Assembly (NCBI GenBank): GCA_964057225.1 | Contig: OZ059896.1 | Coordinates: forward strand, 15,078,501 to 15,142,500 | Origin: Auanema rhodensis | Taxonomy: Eukaryota; Nematoda; Chromadorea; Rhabditida; Rhabditidae | Direction: 5' to 3' | Length of the DNA: 64,000 bases | Shown here: positions 38,901 to 49,293 of the stretch, in pieces | Position numbering within the stretch: position 1 is the first letter of the stretch | How the letters are laid out: the number at the start of each line of letters is the position of its first letter | The notes under the pieces: model-generated | The model's database searches: none | What the model saw: only the letters and a program-made list of their open reading frames with translations | Told to the model about the DNA's origin: nothing | Made by a program: the position numbers and the translations under genes

Positions 38901-40225
38901 CGATCCTCTTGGTATCTTGGTGAGCGGTATCCTCCTCTTCTTTGATTCCATTGCTCTTGTGGTTGTTGTGGTCTTGATTGATTTCCATAGAATGTTCTTG
39001 ATTGGTGTGTTTGTGATCCGTCATAGATTTTCTCCTGTTGTGATGCTCTCATGTGGTTTATGAGACCATTATTAATCTCTAGTTGTTCCACGTCTTTAAT
39101 CAAGTTGTTGACCAAGAGCGAAGGATCCTCGTCAGCTTCCACAGTTTCGGCAATAGTCACGGCTGCATCAAAGGTGATAGGGCTGCGGTTATTGACATGT
39201 GTTCTTAAAGTCTTTCGTAGTCCTCCTAAGAATGAAACTCGTAGTATTCTTTCATCGGCTGTCGAGTCCATGTTGCATGATTCATAGGCAAGGTTTCTGC
39301 AGCGTTGAGCGAAATTTTGTACCGTTTCGTGCTCTCCTTGTTTCAAATGAGTGAGTTTTGTGAATGCTGCATCTCTCTTTTCTGGAGGTTGTAATTTCTC
39401 CGATAGTATGCGTTTGACGTGGTTCCATCCCTGGCGTAAGTCTTCTGCTGGTATAGTTCGAAGAGCTTCAGCGGCTCTATCCGTTCCGAGAAGTAGATAG
39501 AGATGGGAAAGTCTCTCGGCAATAGGGACTTGAAGGGCATCGAAATATCCTTCTAGTCTTTGCATGTAGAGGTTGAATGGAACCGATCCATCATAAAGCG
39601 TAGGTTTGTGATGGCGAATAGAAACGTTGTGGGCTCTTGCAATAGGAGAGTTGTCTTGCTCCATCTGCTCTGCCATTTGAGGGCGACTTCTCTGCTCTGT
39701 AACATTCGAAGTCAAATTTACGTTATTGTCTGACGAAGAAGAGACAGGAGACAGAGAGTGCCCGTGCAAAGATTGATCAGTGGAAGAGGGAGAGTTTCTA
39801 GGAATAGGAGAGGTGAGGATTTCCGCATTTGCGGTTTGAACAAGGCGTTGAGGAGAAGTGTGATTTGGAGGACAAGTGTTAGTGCCGGTATTAACAACTG
39901 TTTTTGGAGAGTGAGAAGAGCGTTTGGGCGTGGATTTACTGGATGATGCTTTATTCTTATTCAAGCTAATTGCATGCCTAGTAGTTTTAATAGCAGTAGT
40001 ATAAAGTTTCTTAGCAGTTAGCGGTGTACCCGGAATAGGGGGTAATTTCTTTGATTTCGCGTTCGTTTTCGGATATTTCGCATCTGGTCGGAATGCATCC
40101 GGTGGTCCTCTTTTTCTTTGGTTTCTATGCAGTGCTGCTTCCACTGTCTGAGTTTTCTCTGCGCTATTCGTAGCATTTTGGACAATATTTCCCGGCGGAG
40201 GGTTTTGATTCGCTGCGTCAGCCAT
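32921..40225 (-). CDS. gag-pol: Gag-glycoprotein-RT-RNase H-integrase polyprotein of element C, protease lost
   Basis: ATG at 40225; 2,434 residues without a stop. Pro/Ser/Thr-rich basic N-terminus; capsid-like region about 205-370 (YDGSVPFNLY); nucleocapsid-like RGG/NRYD-rich stretch about 400-530, no zinc knuckle. Internal signal peptide about 552-573; furin-type RRQKR near 818-822; Thr-rich mucin-like stretch about 1105-1190; gB-like motif with Cys 1253 and Cys 1299. Soon after Cys 1299 the protein jumps to the pre-RT linker (PPEARW, about 1321), so the rest of the ectodomain, the transmembrane helix and the aspartic protease are absent. RT YLDD at 1544-1547, RNase H, integrase Asp 1980, Asp 2040, Glu 2076 (DD35E). 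It would need protease in trans, and its glycoprotein has no anchor. Confidence 0.93.
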   Translation of the reverse strand: MADAANQNPPPGNIVQNATNSAEKTQTVEAALHRNQRKRGPPDAFRPDAKYPKTNAKSKKLPPIPGTPLTAKKLYTTAIKTTRHAISLNKNKASSSKSTPKRSSHSPKTVVNTGTNTCPPNHTSPQRLVQTANAEILTSPIPRNSPSSTDQSLHGHSLSPVSSSSDNNVNLTSNVTEQRSRPQMAEQMEQDNSPIARAHNVSIRHHKPTLYDGSVPFNLYMQRLEGYFDALQVPIAERLSHLYLLLGTDRAAEALRTIPAEDLRQGWNHVKRILSEKLQPPEKRDAAFTKLTHLKQGEHETVQNFAQRCRNLAYESCNMDSTADERILRVSFLGGLRKTLRTHVNNRSPITFDAAVTIAETVEADEDPSLLVNNLIKDVEQLEINNGLINHMRASQQEKIYDGSQTHQSRTFYGNQSRPQQPQEQWNQRRGGYRSPRYQEDRQNNRHNFRQDNRNNGYQQGYNNYRSPQRYDRYNDRYNSRGNDRYDSRRNDRQEHRGNDRYNRGNCPDRGFQQRNRSTSYGPHNRHRDRTRSPSVRFHVNKVEKETIKTKKTLPFIPLFLSVIALSMIPCQADNTYQLCIGKREGIFFEPPRPTTCSDYAHKDGVEIKTVELFAENMNYKEWEAWKCAKEIYKTCAHDLFFIRENNVTLLRIEPATPQECQTAIQERRHMDNDLNREAPGLFKAPMPSSTQPKSFWASSCTTKSRFTLERGMMTSLHDDTIISDLFINTEGCTKQQGVCNTTNAVITWIPHRNCDYTTLGKFEALINNDTVLISEIQGAFILKNNTPDPTATRCMNTSIYSTDSGTYISIKDLKTHRRQKRMAPQEYPTRFFNITIYKSLRLTDSSTGILPMYQTYRNRKRLDNAYNLMEYLKTSSVHIGFIKFLQLDSSKLKNRLLWHNYTDINMVILHTLAEAEIRLSTKIAIEHLLPSEITAKLSKQITISDFATRLLNYEGDYLDRARQIAIEIAHTPTTLATGETIPSMEDYLYQLYPPRMTKLPRSRTDTQFYTQMDQIQEFLNYLEQNNRLTRISKEQRERENKKWADLTKQANSSAIVFPNYTLIFNGHAQNYGLPKSQPTIRPITDEDSKLFQQAYLQLIESPGASPTTTTTTTTTTTTSTTTTTAPTTTTHRTSPPQPTTTPRRYYYYQSTTTPVTPPPRPLTTTSRRESTRTLPTTRTTTKRATTTQPIEEIKSHTGSQAHLNFLRTRADIIQKYDDQLRQQDTRSHLQYSTSKLEEEILQSFQITKKNVCRMQNKQLLTWWAILQINPTIGIRTMLRRQDISAKFVGEHLIYVMSCTPVQVTYAIPKNTEEQKGQYVPPEARWEDQLPYFPEDFIKDLDVTNTIFTQLERQQLKKIVLRNKEAFLNEDRNIGLFKGPVEHSIPIIEGKVPSFKITYRIPLSQQEEVEKQVEEMLEQGIIEPSFSMTTSPVILVKKKDKTYRFVTDFRALNAITQKQIYVISNIQDILDLAAGARIFSNFDLVSGFFQIPLRSEDRHLTAFTTTSGTYQYCRMPMGLCGAPHTFQNAVRYLQQHVRCKLFVYLDDLLLISESTTKHLQDIDEVLNASAELGLKIKLKKCTFGQQEVKFLGFIVGHEGIKPDPQKVKAIQDYPRPKSITGVRAFMGVVNYFRRFIRNAAGIASPLYELTKKDTAFKWGDAEEQAFQQLKQILCQAPVLQAPIAKRPYVIESDGSIIAVGAVLLQAKDDKEPLHPIAFASRKLNKAERNYPPIEIEALALTFAVHQFRTYILGTPIRIITDHRPLTSLMTRKDLIGRLAKFQIVLQEYDIEIVYRPGRLNSVCDALSRYFEDEVNEAKERKKKPKETPTHKTSTISTITDLRTIQGNTEWIMETKEKIRNKTAGRQLMDRYIVVNDALYAKPKTALQTPRAILPNDPAITIPIIEKFHKDPILGAHLGINKTQDSILRRYTWTGIQDDITRYVNRCLDCAKRKNNPHEATVEPMRNFPTVTHPWERVHMDILGPLPRTAKDNRYILSIQDAFSKWIIAIPLIRQTSEEIVSAIMTHLFYVFGPPKKIITDNGSNFVSHEFKSMCDNLGSEHHTTMPYYKNANGQVERLHRTLEEALTSYVNDDQDNWDIILPKIVFTMNRLPNATTRTPPYDCLFGQTARLPIDKDLETPGATIKNAPDLHEKIHERIELNNERMKKKYDENHRTQEREIFVENRALVKRAKPANKLQTTSDGPYIIKEIKGNNVILADSEGNTIIAHKNNIRYFPPDDNNVEESEHNRNDSAPAIYSDGSQQDTENTRAKNSTPTATSISDSESDNEDEFYEQSRPSITPQETIAPQEITRETQQDNYQPETGPNTADLFQQLVDKIGEETRQELYEERRKEIPTTKRWSSALKLALGIEDKNPITAPKPFHVPIRYNSVIPTLESKNRLTRSQIPDAHFNSPKTPVVRKKRPSTVIGATTTI

Positions 40226-41339
40226 CTTTGTTGGTTTCCTGGAAGGAAATTATTAACCAACGAAGACTGAGCTTATATTATACAAAACGTAAGAGACAAT
40301 ATGGGGTTGGTATGCGCGACTCCTGTTCCTGTCAGGGGGCCAGCCTGCAGCGGGTCTCTAGTCGGAGAATAGCCTGGTCAGGTTCATACACGAGTCCGCA
40401 ACTACGTGTGACCTTTAGCAAAGGACCAAGTTCTTATCTCTCGAAGAGGCATGAGATATGAGACAGTGGTCTGTGTATTGCTCCTTTTCAGTCATGGACA
40501 AGATCAGGTACACAGGCTTCTCATACTCACTTTTCCAGACTTCTCTTACCTAAGCAAACCCCCAAAAGACGTTCCCTTTTAACGTTACTTCTGTTCCCCT
40601 GGGTCTTGCTAGGTGGGACCACTCAATTTCAAAATATTCTTTAATTCTCATATGGGACCAAAAGGGTTAATTTCAAATGATTGCGCGTCTTATATCAAAA
40701 AGTGTACGCCTCCGCGCGATGTCCCGAGAATGTCTGGTATTGTTTCTTACGGGGCTTTCTCATAAAAATGCGTTAGATATCAAGAATAGTGATTTTGTTT
40801 ATGAATCAATGTTTTCAGAATGATTTATGAATAGATATTTTCAAAATTTAGCTTGTGATAAGATGTTTTCAAGATGACTTATGGGTAAGTGTTGCAATAT
40901 GAATAAATGTCTTTAAGATATTTCATGAATTGATAGTTTTTAATATTATTCGTGGTTAAATATTTTGATATGCTTGTTCCAAAAAGAGTTTTTATGCATT
41001 ATATGCCTTTAACATACAGGAAAGTAGAGGAATAAAGTAGGAATATAGATTGTAATAGATAATATGTATAAGACATTTTTTTTTTTCAAATAGATATATC
41101 AGAAATGATGTTAGAAGAATGATATTTAGAGATAAATTCGAATTACTAGATTAAATTAGAGTTTTTGTTTTAGATACAAAATTGACTTGAAAGTTTGAAA
41201 TATAAAATTTAATTAGAATTTTTGGATATGAAATCAAGATAAATTTTTAGAGTAAAAAAGATTTCAAAGAAAGAGAAAGTAATTTAAAGGTGAGAAAAGT
41301 AGCGGCAATGGTCCATAGAGATTCGTCCCTTATAGACGA
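40226..41339 (-). other. 5' leader of element C
   Basis: About 1.1 kb between primer site and gag ATG, with a very AT-rich half (about 40740-41290). No supported gene. Shorter than the element B leader, and unlike B it leads to a frame that has its own ATG. Confidence 0.6.
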
Positions 41340-41357
41340 ATCTCGGTGGAACCTCCA
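41340..41357 (-). other. Primer binding site of element C (tRNA-Gln)
   Basis: On the minus strand TGGAGGTTCCACCGAGAT follows the 5' LTR directly. It is complementary over 18 bases to the 3' end of a metazoan tRNA-Gln including CCA. Confidence 0.85.
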
Positions 41358-41696
41358 CGTTCCATATTGGTTCCTAGGGTTCCGGCTAGGTAACCATATG
41401 GACTTTAATAGTGTGAATGCCATTGTAAAAGTAACAGAGAGTAGAGAAAAAGAAGTTTATTCAGAATATGGAAATACAATTATAAAAGCAAAATACAATA
41501 ATCAAATAAATGAAACTACATGTTATGAGAAAGCCAACCTAGTTGCTTTCTCAGGGGTTTATATAGCAAAATATTAATTACAAATATAATTGAATTTATA
41601 CAAAAAGTAGTTCAGGTCTAGTTTCTTATTGAATTCTATTAACCAAAAGTCGGTTGACGTTGTCAACCGCCTTCTTTATAAGACACGTATGGAACA
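41358..41696 (-). repeat. 5' LTR of element C
   Basis: 339 bp. A TATATAAA box on the minus strand lies at 41558-41565, a likely promoter. It carries a hairpin GGTTGAC-GTT-GTCAACC at 41652-41668, extended to 8 bp by flanking C-G, absent from the other LTR. Confidence 0.95.
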
Positions 41697-41753
41697 GTTA
41701 TTGTCAATAACTGCTATAATCAATATTTTAAATGGAAGAAAAAGAAAAGAAAC

Positions 41754-44700
41754 TCCGTCGAGCCGGATTCGAACCAGCGACCTAAGGATATCTACACTTC
41801 TACAGTCCTCCGCTCTACCAACTGAGCTATCGACGGAACGAATCTGTTGTTTTCAGAGGTTATTGTCAAGAACTGCTATAATCAATATTTTAAATGGAAG
41901 AAAAAGAAAAGAAACTCCGTCGAGCCGGATTCGAACCAGCGACCTAAGGATATCTACACTTCTACAGTCCTCCGCTCTACCAACTGAGCTATCGACGGAA
42001 CGAATCTGTTGTTTTCAGAGGTTATTGTCAATAACTGCTATAATCAATATTTTAAATGGAAGAAAAAGAAAAGAAACTCCGTCGAGCCGGATTCGAACCA
42101 GCGACCTAAGGATATCTACACTTCTACAGTCCTCCGCTCTACCAACTGAGCTATCGACGGAACGAATCTGTTGTTTTCAGAGGTTATTGTCAATAACTGC
42201 TATAATCAATATTTTAAATGGAAGAAAAAGAAAAGAAACTCCGTCGAGCCGGATTCGAACCAGCGACCTAAGGATATCTACACTTCTACAGTCCTCCGCT
42301 CTACCAACTGAGCTATCGACGGAACGAATCTGTTGTTTTCAGAGGTTATTGTCAATAACTGCTATAATCAATATTTTAAATGGAAGAAAAAGAAAAGAAA
42401 CTCCGTCGAGCCGGATTCGAACCAGCGACCTAAGGATATCTACACTTCTACAGTCCTCCGCTCTACCAACTGAGCTATCGACGGAACGAATCTGTTGTTT
42501 TCAGAGGTTATTGTCAAGAACTGCTATAATCAATATTTTAAATGGAAGAAAAAGAAAAGAAACTCCGTCGAGCCGGATTCGAACCAGCGACCTAAGGATA
42601 TCTACACTTCTACAGTCCTCCGCTCTACCAACTGAGCTATCGACGGAACGAATCTGTTGTTTTCAGAGGTTATTGTCAATAACTGCTATAATCAATATTT
42701 TAAATGGAAGAAAAAGAAAAGAAACTCCGTCGAGCCGGATTCGAACCAGCGACCTAAGGATATCTACACTTCTACAGTCCTCCGCTCTACCAACTGAGCT
42801 ATCGACGGAACGAATCTGTTGTTTTCAGAGGTTATTGTCAATAACTGCTATAATCAATATTTTAAATGGAAGAAAAAGAAAAGAAACTCCGTCGAGCCGG
42901 ATTCGAACCAGCGACCTAAGGATATCTACACTTCTACAGTCCTCCGCTCTACCAACTGAGCTATCGACGGAACGAATCTGTTGTTTTCAGAGGTTATTGT
43001 CAATAACTGCTATAATCAATATTTTAAATGGAAGAAAAAGAAAAGAAACTCCGTCGAGCCGGATTCGAACCAGCGACCTAAGGATATCTACACTTCTACA
43101 GTCCTCCGCTCTACCAACTGAGCTATCGACGGAACGAATCTGTTGTTTTCAGAGGTTATTGTCAATAACTGCTATAATCAATATTTTAAATGGAAGAAAA
43201 AGAAAAGAAACTCCGTCGAGCCGGATTCGAACCAGCGACCTAAGGATATCTACACTTCTACAGTCCTCCGCTCTACCAACTGAGCTATCGACGGAACGAA
43301 TCTGTTGTTTTCAGAGGTTATTGTCAATAACTGCTATAATCAATATTTTAAATGGAAGAAAAAGAAAAGAAACTCCGTCGAGACGGATTGGAATCAGCGA
43401 CCTAAGGATATCTATACTTCTACAGTCCTCCGCTCTACCAACTGAGCTATCGACGGAACGAATCTGTTGTTTTCAGAGGTTATTGTCAATAACTGCTATA
43501 ATCAATATTTTAAATGGAAGAAAAAGAAAAGAAACTCCGTCGAGACGGATTGGAATCAGCGACCTAAGGATATCTATACTTCTACAGTCCTCCGCTCTAC
43601 CAACTGAGCTATCGACGGAACGAATCTGTTGTTTTCAGAGGTTATTGTCAATAACTGCTATAATCAATATTTTAAATGGAAGAAAAAGAAAAGAAACTCC
43701 GTCGAGCCGGATTCGAACCAGCGACCTAAGGATATCTACACTTCTACAGTCCTCCGCTCTACCAACTGAGCTATCGACGGAACGAATCTGTTGTTTTCAG
43801 AGGTTATTGTCAATAACTGCTATAATCAATATTTTAAATGGAAGAAAAAGAAAAGAAACTCCGTCGAGACGGATTGGAATCAGCGACCTAAGGATATCTA
43901 TACTTCTACAGTCCTCCGCTCTACCAACTGAGCTATCGACGGAACGAATCTGTTGTTTTCAGAGGTTATTGTCAATAACTGCTATAATCAATATTTTAAA
44001 TGGAAGAAAAAGAAAAGAAACTCCGTCGAGCCGGATTCGAACCAGCGACCTAAGGATATCTACACTTCTACAGTCCTCCGCTCTACCAACTGAGCTATCG
44101 ACGGAACGAATCTGTTGTTTTCAGAGGTTATTGTCAATAACTGCTATAATCAATATTTTAAATGGAAGAAAAAGAAAAGAAACTCCGTCGAGACGGATTG
44201 GAATCAGCGACCTAAGGATATCTATACTTCTACAGTCCTCCGCTCTACCAACTGAGCTATCGACGGAACGAATCTGTTGTTTTCAGAGGTTATTGTCAAT
44301 AACTGCTATAATCAATATTTTAAATGGAAGAAAAAGAAAAGAAACTCCGTCGAGCCGGATTCGAACCAGCGACCTAAGGATATCTACACTTCTACAGTCC
44401 TCCGCTCTACCAACTGAGCTATCGACGGAACGAATCTGTTGTTTTCAGAGGTTATTGTCAATAACTGCTATAATCAATATTTTAAATGGAAGAAAAAGAA
44501 AAGAAACTCCGTCGAGCCGGATTCGAACCAGCGACCTAAGGATATCTACACTTCTACAGTCCTCCGCTCTACCAACTGAGCTATCGACGGAACGAATCTG
44601 TTGTTTTCAGAGGTTATTGTCAATAACTGCTATAATCCATATTTTAAATGGAAGAAAAAGAAAAGAAACTCCGTCGAGCCGGATTCGAACCAGCGACCTA

Positions 44701-47700
44701 AGGATATCTACACTTCTACAGTCCTCCGCTCTACCAACTGAGCTATCGACGGAACGAATCTGTTGTTTTCAGAGGTTATTGTCAAGAACTGCTATAATCA
44801 ATATTTTAAATGGAAGAAAAAGAAAAGAAACTCCGTCGAGACGGATTGGAATCAGCGACCTAAGGATATCTATACTTCTACAGTCCTCCGCTCTACCAAC
44901 TGAGCTATCGACGGAACGAATCTGTTGTTTTCAGAGGTTATTGTCAATAACTGCTATAATCAATATTTTAAATGGAAGAAAAAGAAAAGAAACTCCGTCG
45001 AGCCGGATTCGAACCAGCGACCTAAGGATATCTACACTTCTACAGTCCTCCGCTCTACCAACTGAGCTATCGACGGAACGAATCTGTTGTTTTCAGAGGT
45101 TATTGTCAATAACTGCTATAATCAATATTTTAAATGGAAGAAAAAGAAAAGAAACTCCGTCGAGACGGATTGGAATCAGCGACCTAAGGATATCCATACT
45201 TCTACAGTCCTCCGCTCTACCAACTGAGCTATCGACGGAACGAATCTGTTGTTTTCAGAGGTTATTGTCAATAACTGCTATAATCAATATTTTAAATGGA
45301 AGAAAAAGAAAAGAAACTCCGTCGAGCCGGATTCGAACCAGCGACCTAAGGATATCTACACTTCTACAGTCCTCCGCTCTACCAACTGAGCTATCGACGG
45401 AACGAATCTGTTGTTTTCAGAGGTTATTGTCAATAACTGCTATAATCAATATTTTAAATGGAAGAAAAAGAAAAGAAACTCCGTCGAGCCGGATTCGAAC
45501 CAGCGACCTAAGGATATCTACACTTCTACAGTCCTCCGCTCTACCAACTGAGCTATCGACGGAACGAATCTGTTGTTTTCAGAGGTTATTGTCAATAACT
45601 GCTATAATCAATATTTTAAATGGAAGAAAAAGAAAAGAAACTCCGTCGAGCCGGATTCGAACCAGCGACCTAAGGATATCTACACTTCTACAGTCCTCCG
45701 CTCTACCAACTGAGCTATCGACGGAACGAATCTGTTGTTTTCAGAGGTTATTGTCAATAACTGCTATAATCAATATTTTAAATGGAAGAAAAAGAAAAGA
45801 AACTCCGTCGAGCCGGATTCGAACCAGCGACCTAAGGATATCTACACTTCTACAGTCCTCCGCTCTACCAACTGAGCTATCGACGGAACGAATCTGTTGT
45901 TTTCAGAGGTTATTGTCAATAACTGCTATAATCAATATTTTAAATGGAAGAAAAAGAAAAGAAACTCCGTCGAGCCGGATTCGAACCAGCGACCTAAGGA
46001 TATCTACACTTCTACAGTCCTCCGCTCTACCAACTGAGCTATCGACGGAACGAATCTGTTGTTTTCAGAGGTTATTGTCAATAACTGCTATAATCAATAT
46101 TTTAAATGGAAGAAAAAGAAAAGAAACTCCGTCGAGCCGGATTCGAACCAGCGACCTAAGGATATCTACACTTCTACAGTCCTCCGCTCTACCAACTGAG
46201 CTATCGACGGAACGAATCTGTTGTTTTCAGAGGTTATTGTCAATAACTGCTATAATCAATATTTTAAATGGAAGAAAAAGAAAAGAAACTCCGTCGAGCC
46301 GGATTCGAACCAGCGACCTAAGGATATCTACACTTCTACAGTCCTCCGCTCTACCAACTGAGCTATCGACGGAACGAATCTGTTGTTTTCAGAGGTTATT
46401 GTCAATAACTGCTATAATCAATATTTTAAATGGAAGAAAAAGAAAAGAAACTCCGTCGAGCCGGATTCGAACCAGCGACCTAAGGATATCTACACTTCTA
46501 CAGTCCTCCGCTCTACCAACTGAGCTATCGACGGAACGAATCTGTTGTTTTCAGAGGTTATTGTCAATAACTGCTATAATCAATATTTTAAATGGAAGAA
46601 AAAGAAAAGAAACTCCGTCGAGACGGATTGGAATCAGCGACCTAAGGATATCTATACTTCTACAGTCCTCCGCTCTACCAACTGAGCTATCGACGGAACG
46701 AATCTGTTGTTTTCAGAGGTTATTGTCAATAACTGCTATAATCAATATTTTAAATGGAAGAAAAAGAAAAGAAACTCCGTCGAGACGGATTGGAATCAGC
46801 GACCTAAGGATATCTATACTTCTACAGTCCTCCGCTCTACCAACTGAGCTATCGACGGAACGAATCTGTTGTTTTCAGAGGTTATTGTCAATAACTGCTA
46901 TAATCAATATTTTAAATGGAAGAAAAAGAAAAGAAACTCCGTCGAGCCGGATTCGAACCAGCGACCTAAGGATATCTACACTTCTACAGTCCTCCGCTCT
47001 ACCAACTGAGCTATCGACGGAACGAATCTGTTGTTTTCAGAGGTTATTGTCAATAACTGCTATAATCAATATTTTAAATGGAAGAAAAAGAAAAGAAACT
47101 CCGTCGAGACGGATTGGAATCAGCGACCTAAGGATATCTATACTTCTACAGTCCTCCGCTCTACCAACTGAGCTATCGACGGAACGAATCTGTTGTTTTC
47201 AGAGGTTATTGTCAATAACTGCTATAATCAATATTTTAAATGGAAGAAAAAGAAAAGAAACTCCGTCGAGCCGGATTCGAACCAGCGACCTAAGGATATC
47301 TACACTTCTACAGTCCTCCGCTCTACCAACTGAGCTATCGACGGAACGAATCTGTTGTTTTCAGAGGTTATTGTCAATAACTGCTATAATCAATATTTTA
47401 AATGGAAGAAAAAGAAAAGAAACTCCGTCGAGACGGATTGGAATCAGCGACCTAAGGATATCTATACTTCTACAGTCCTCCGCTCTACCAACTGAGCTAT
47501 CGACGGAACGAATCTGTTGTTTTCAGAGGTTATTGTCAATAACTGCTATAATCAATATTTTAAATGGAAGAAAAAGAAAAGAAACTCCGTCGAGCCGGAT
47601 TCGAACCAGCGACCTAAGGATATCTACACTTCTACAGTCCTCCGCTCTACCAACTGAGCTATCGACGGAACGAATCTGTTGTTTTCAGAGGTTATTGTCA

Positions 47701-49126
47701 ATAACTGCTATAATCAATATTTTAAATGGAAGAAAAAGAAAAGAAACTCCGTCGAGCCGGATTCGAACCAGCGACCTAAGGATATCTACACTTCTACAGT
47801 CCTCCGCTCTACCAACTGAGCTATCGACGGAACGAATCTGTTGTTTTCAGAGGTTATTGTCAATAACTGCTATAATCCATATTTTAAATGGAAGAAAAAG
47901 AAAAGAAACTCCGTCGAGCCGGATTCGAACCAGCGACCTAAGGATATCTACACTTCTACAGTCCTCCGCTCTACCAACTGAGCTATCGACGGAACGAATC
48001 TGTTGTTTTCAGAGGTTATTGTCAAGAACTGCTATAATCAATATTTTAAATGGAAGAAAAAGAAAAGAAACTCCGTCGAGACGGATTGGAATCAGCGACC
48101 TAAGGATATCTATACTTCTACAGTCCTCCGCTCTACCAACTGAGCTATCGACGGAACGAATCTGTTGTTTTCAGAGGTTATTGTCAATAACTGCTATAAT
48201 CAATATTTTAAATGGAAGAAAAAGAAAAGAAACTCCGTCGAGCCGGATTCGAACCAGCGACCTAAGGATATCTACACTTCTACAGTCCTCCGCTCTACCA
48301 ACTGAGCTATCGACGGAACGAATCTGTTGTTTTCAGAGGTTATTGTCAATAACTGCTATAATCAATATTTTAAATGGAAGAAAAAGAAAAGAAACTCCGT
48401 CGAGACGGATTGGAATCAGCGACCTAAGGATATCCATACTTCTACAGTCCTCCGCTCTACCAACTGAGCTATCGACGGAACGAATCTGTTGTTTTCAGAG
48501 GTTATTGTCAATAACTGCTATAATCAATATTTTAAATGGAAGAAAAAGAAAAGAAACTCCGTCGAGCCGGATTCGAACCAGCGACCTAAGGATATCTACA
48601 CTTCTACAGTCCTCCGCTCTACCAACTGAGCTATCGACGGAACGAATCTGTTGTTTTCAGAGGTTATTGTCAATAACTGCTATAATCAATATTTTAAATG
48701 GAAGAAAAAGAAAAGAAACTCCGTCGAGCCGGATTCGAACCAGCGACCTAAGGATATCTACACTTCTACAGTCCTCCGCTCTACCAACTGAGCTATCGAC
48801 GGAACGAATCTGTTGTTTTCAGAGGTTATTGTCAATAACTGCTATAATCCATATTTTAAATGGAAGAAAAAGAAAAGAAACTCCGTCGAGCCGGATTCGA
48901 ACCAGCGACCTAAGGATATCTACACTTCTACAGTCCTCCGCTCTACCAACTGAGCTATCGACGGAACGAATCTGTTGTTTTCAGAGGTTATTGTCAAGAA
49001 CTGCTATAATCAATATTTTAAATGGAAGAAAAAGAAAAGAAACTCCGTCGAGCCGGATTCGAACCAGCGACCTAAGGATATCTACACTTCTACAGTCCTC
49101 CGCTCTACCAACTGAGCTATCGACGG
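41754..49126 (-). tRNA. tRNA-Tyr(GUA) genes, 162-bp tandem, 46 copies
   Basis: Copies start at 41754 + 162k, k = 0 to 45, each 83 bp. Counting from 1, units 11, 12, 14, 16, 20, 22, 31, 32, 34, 36, 40 and 42 carry the damaged T arm; the other 34 match the consensus with A and B boxes, 10-nt intron and downstream T-runs. Confidence 0.94.
43374..43456 (-). pseudogene. T-arm-damaged tRNA-Tyr variant (representative of 16 copies)
   Basis: The sense T arm reads GCTGA-TTCCAAT-CCGTC instead of GCTGG-TTCGAAT-CCGGC. This breaks two stem pairs and changes the B-box G57 to C, so both folding and TFIIIC binding should suffer. The acceptor, D and anticodon arms are unchanged. The same variant occurs in segment 1 (12425), segment 2 (26293, 27913, 29695) and twelve units of segment 3. 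Confidence 0.8.
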
Positions 49127-49293
49127 AACGAATCTGTTGTTTTCAGAGGTTATTGTCAATAACTGATATCTACACTTCTACAATCCTCCGCTCTACCAAC
49201 TGAGCTATCGACGGAACGAATCTGTTGTTTTCAGAGGTTATTGTCAATAACTGCTATAATCCATATTTTAAATGGAAGAAAAAGAAAAGAAAC

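Larger units (their letters stand above)
31512..41696 (-). mobile_element. Element C: LTR retroelement with in-frame internal deletion
   Basis: 10,185 bp on minus, flanked by GTTA (31508-31511 and 41697-41700). Removing the element and one duplicate restores a normal array spacer. The LTRs are 339 bp (5', right) and 322 bp (3', left); the only difference I see is a 17-bp hairpin missing from the left copy, so the insertion is young. An 18-base tRNA-Gln primer site adjoins the 5' LTR. The single 2,434-codon frame lacks, relative to A and B, about 470-490 residues spanning the end of the glycoprotein, its membrane anchor and the protease. A separate small ORF lies downstream of pol. Confidence 0.97.

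Noticed and set aside
38596..39024. 142-residue ORF on minus in another frame of element C, and + strand ORFs at 38632-38923
   Set aside because: Alternate-frame readings of the low-complexity nucleocapsid-like region.
41629..49203. 2,524-residue open frame with a 54-residue repeat (also 12105-14282 and 26240-31150)
   Set aside because: It is the antisense of tandem tRNA-Tyr genes; the frame stays open only because the 162-bp unit is a multiple of three and lacks a stop in that frame.
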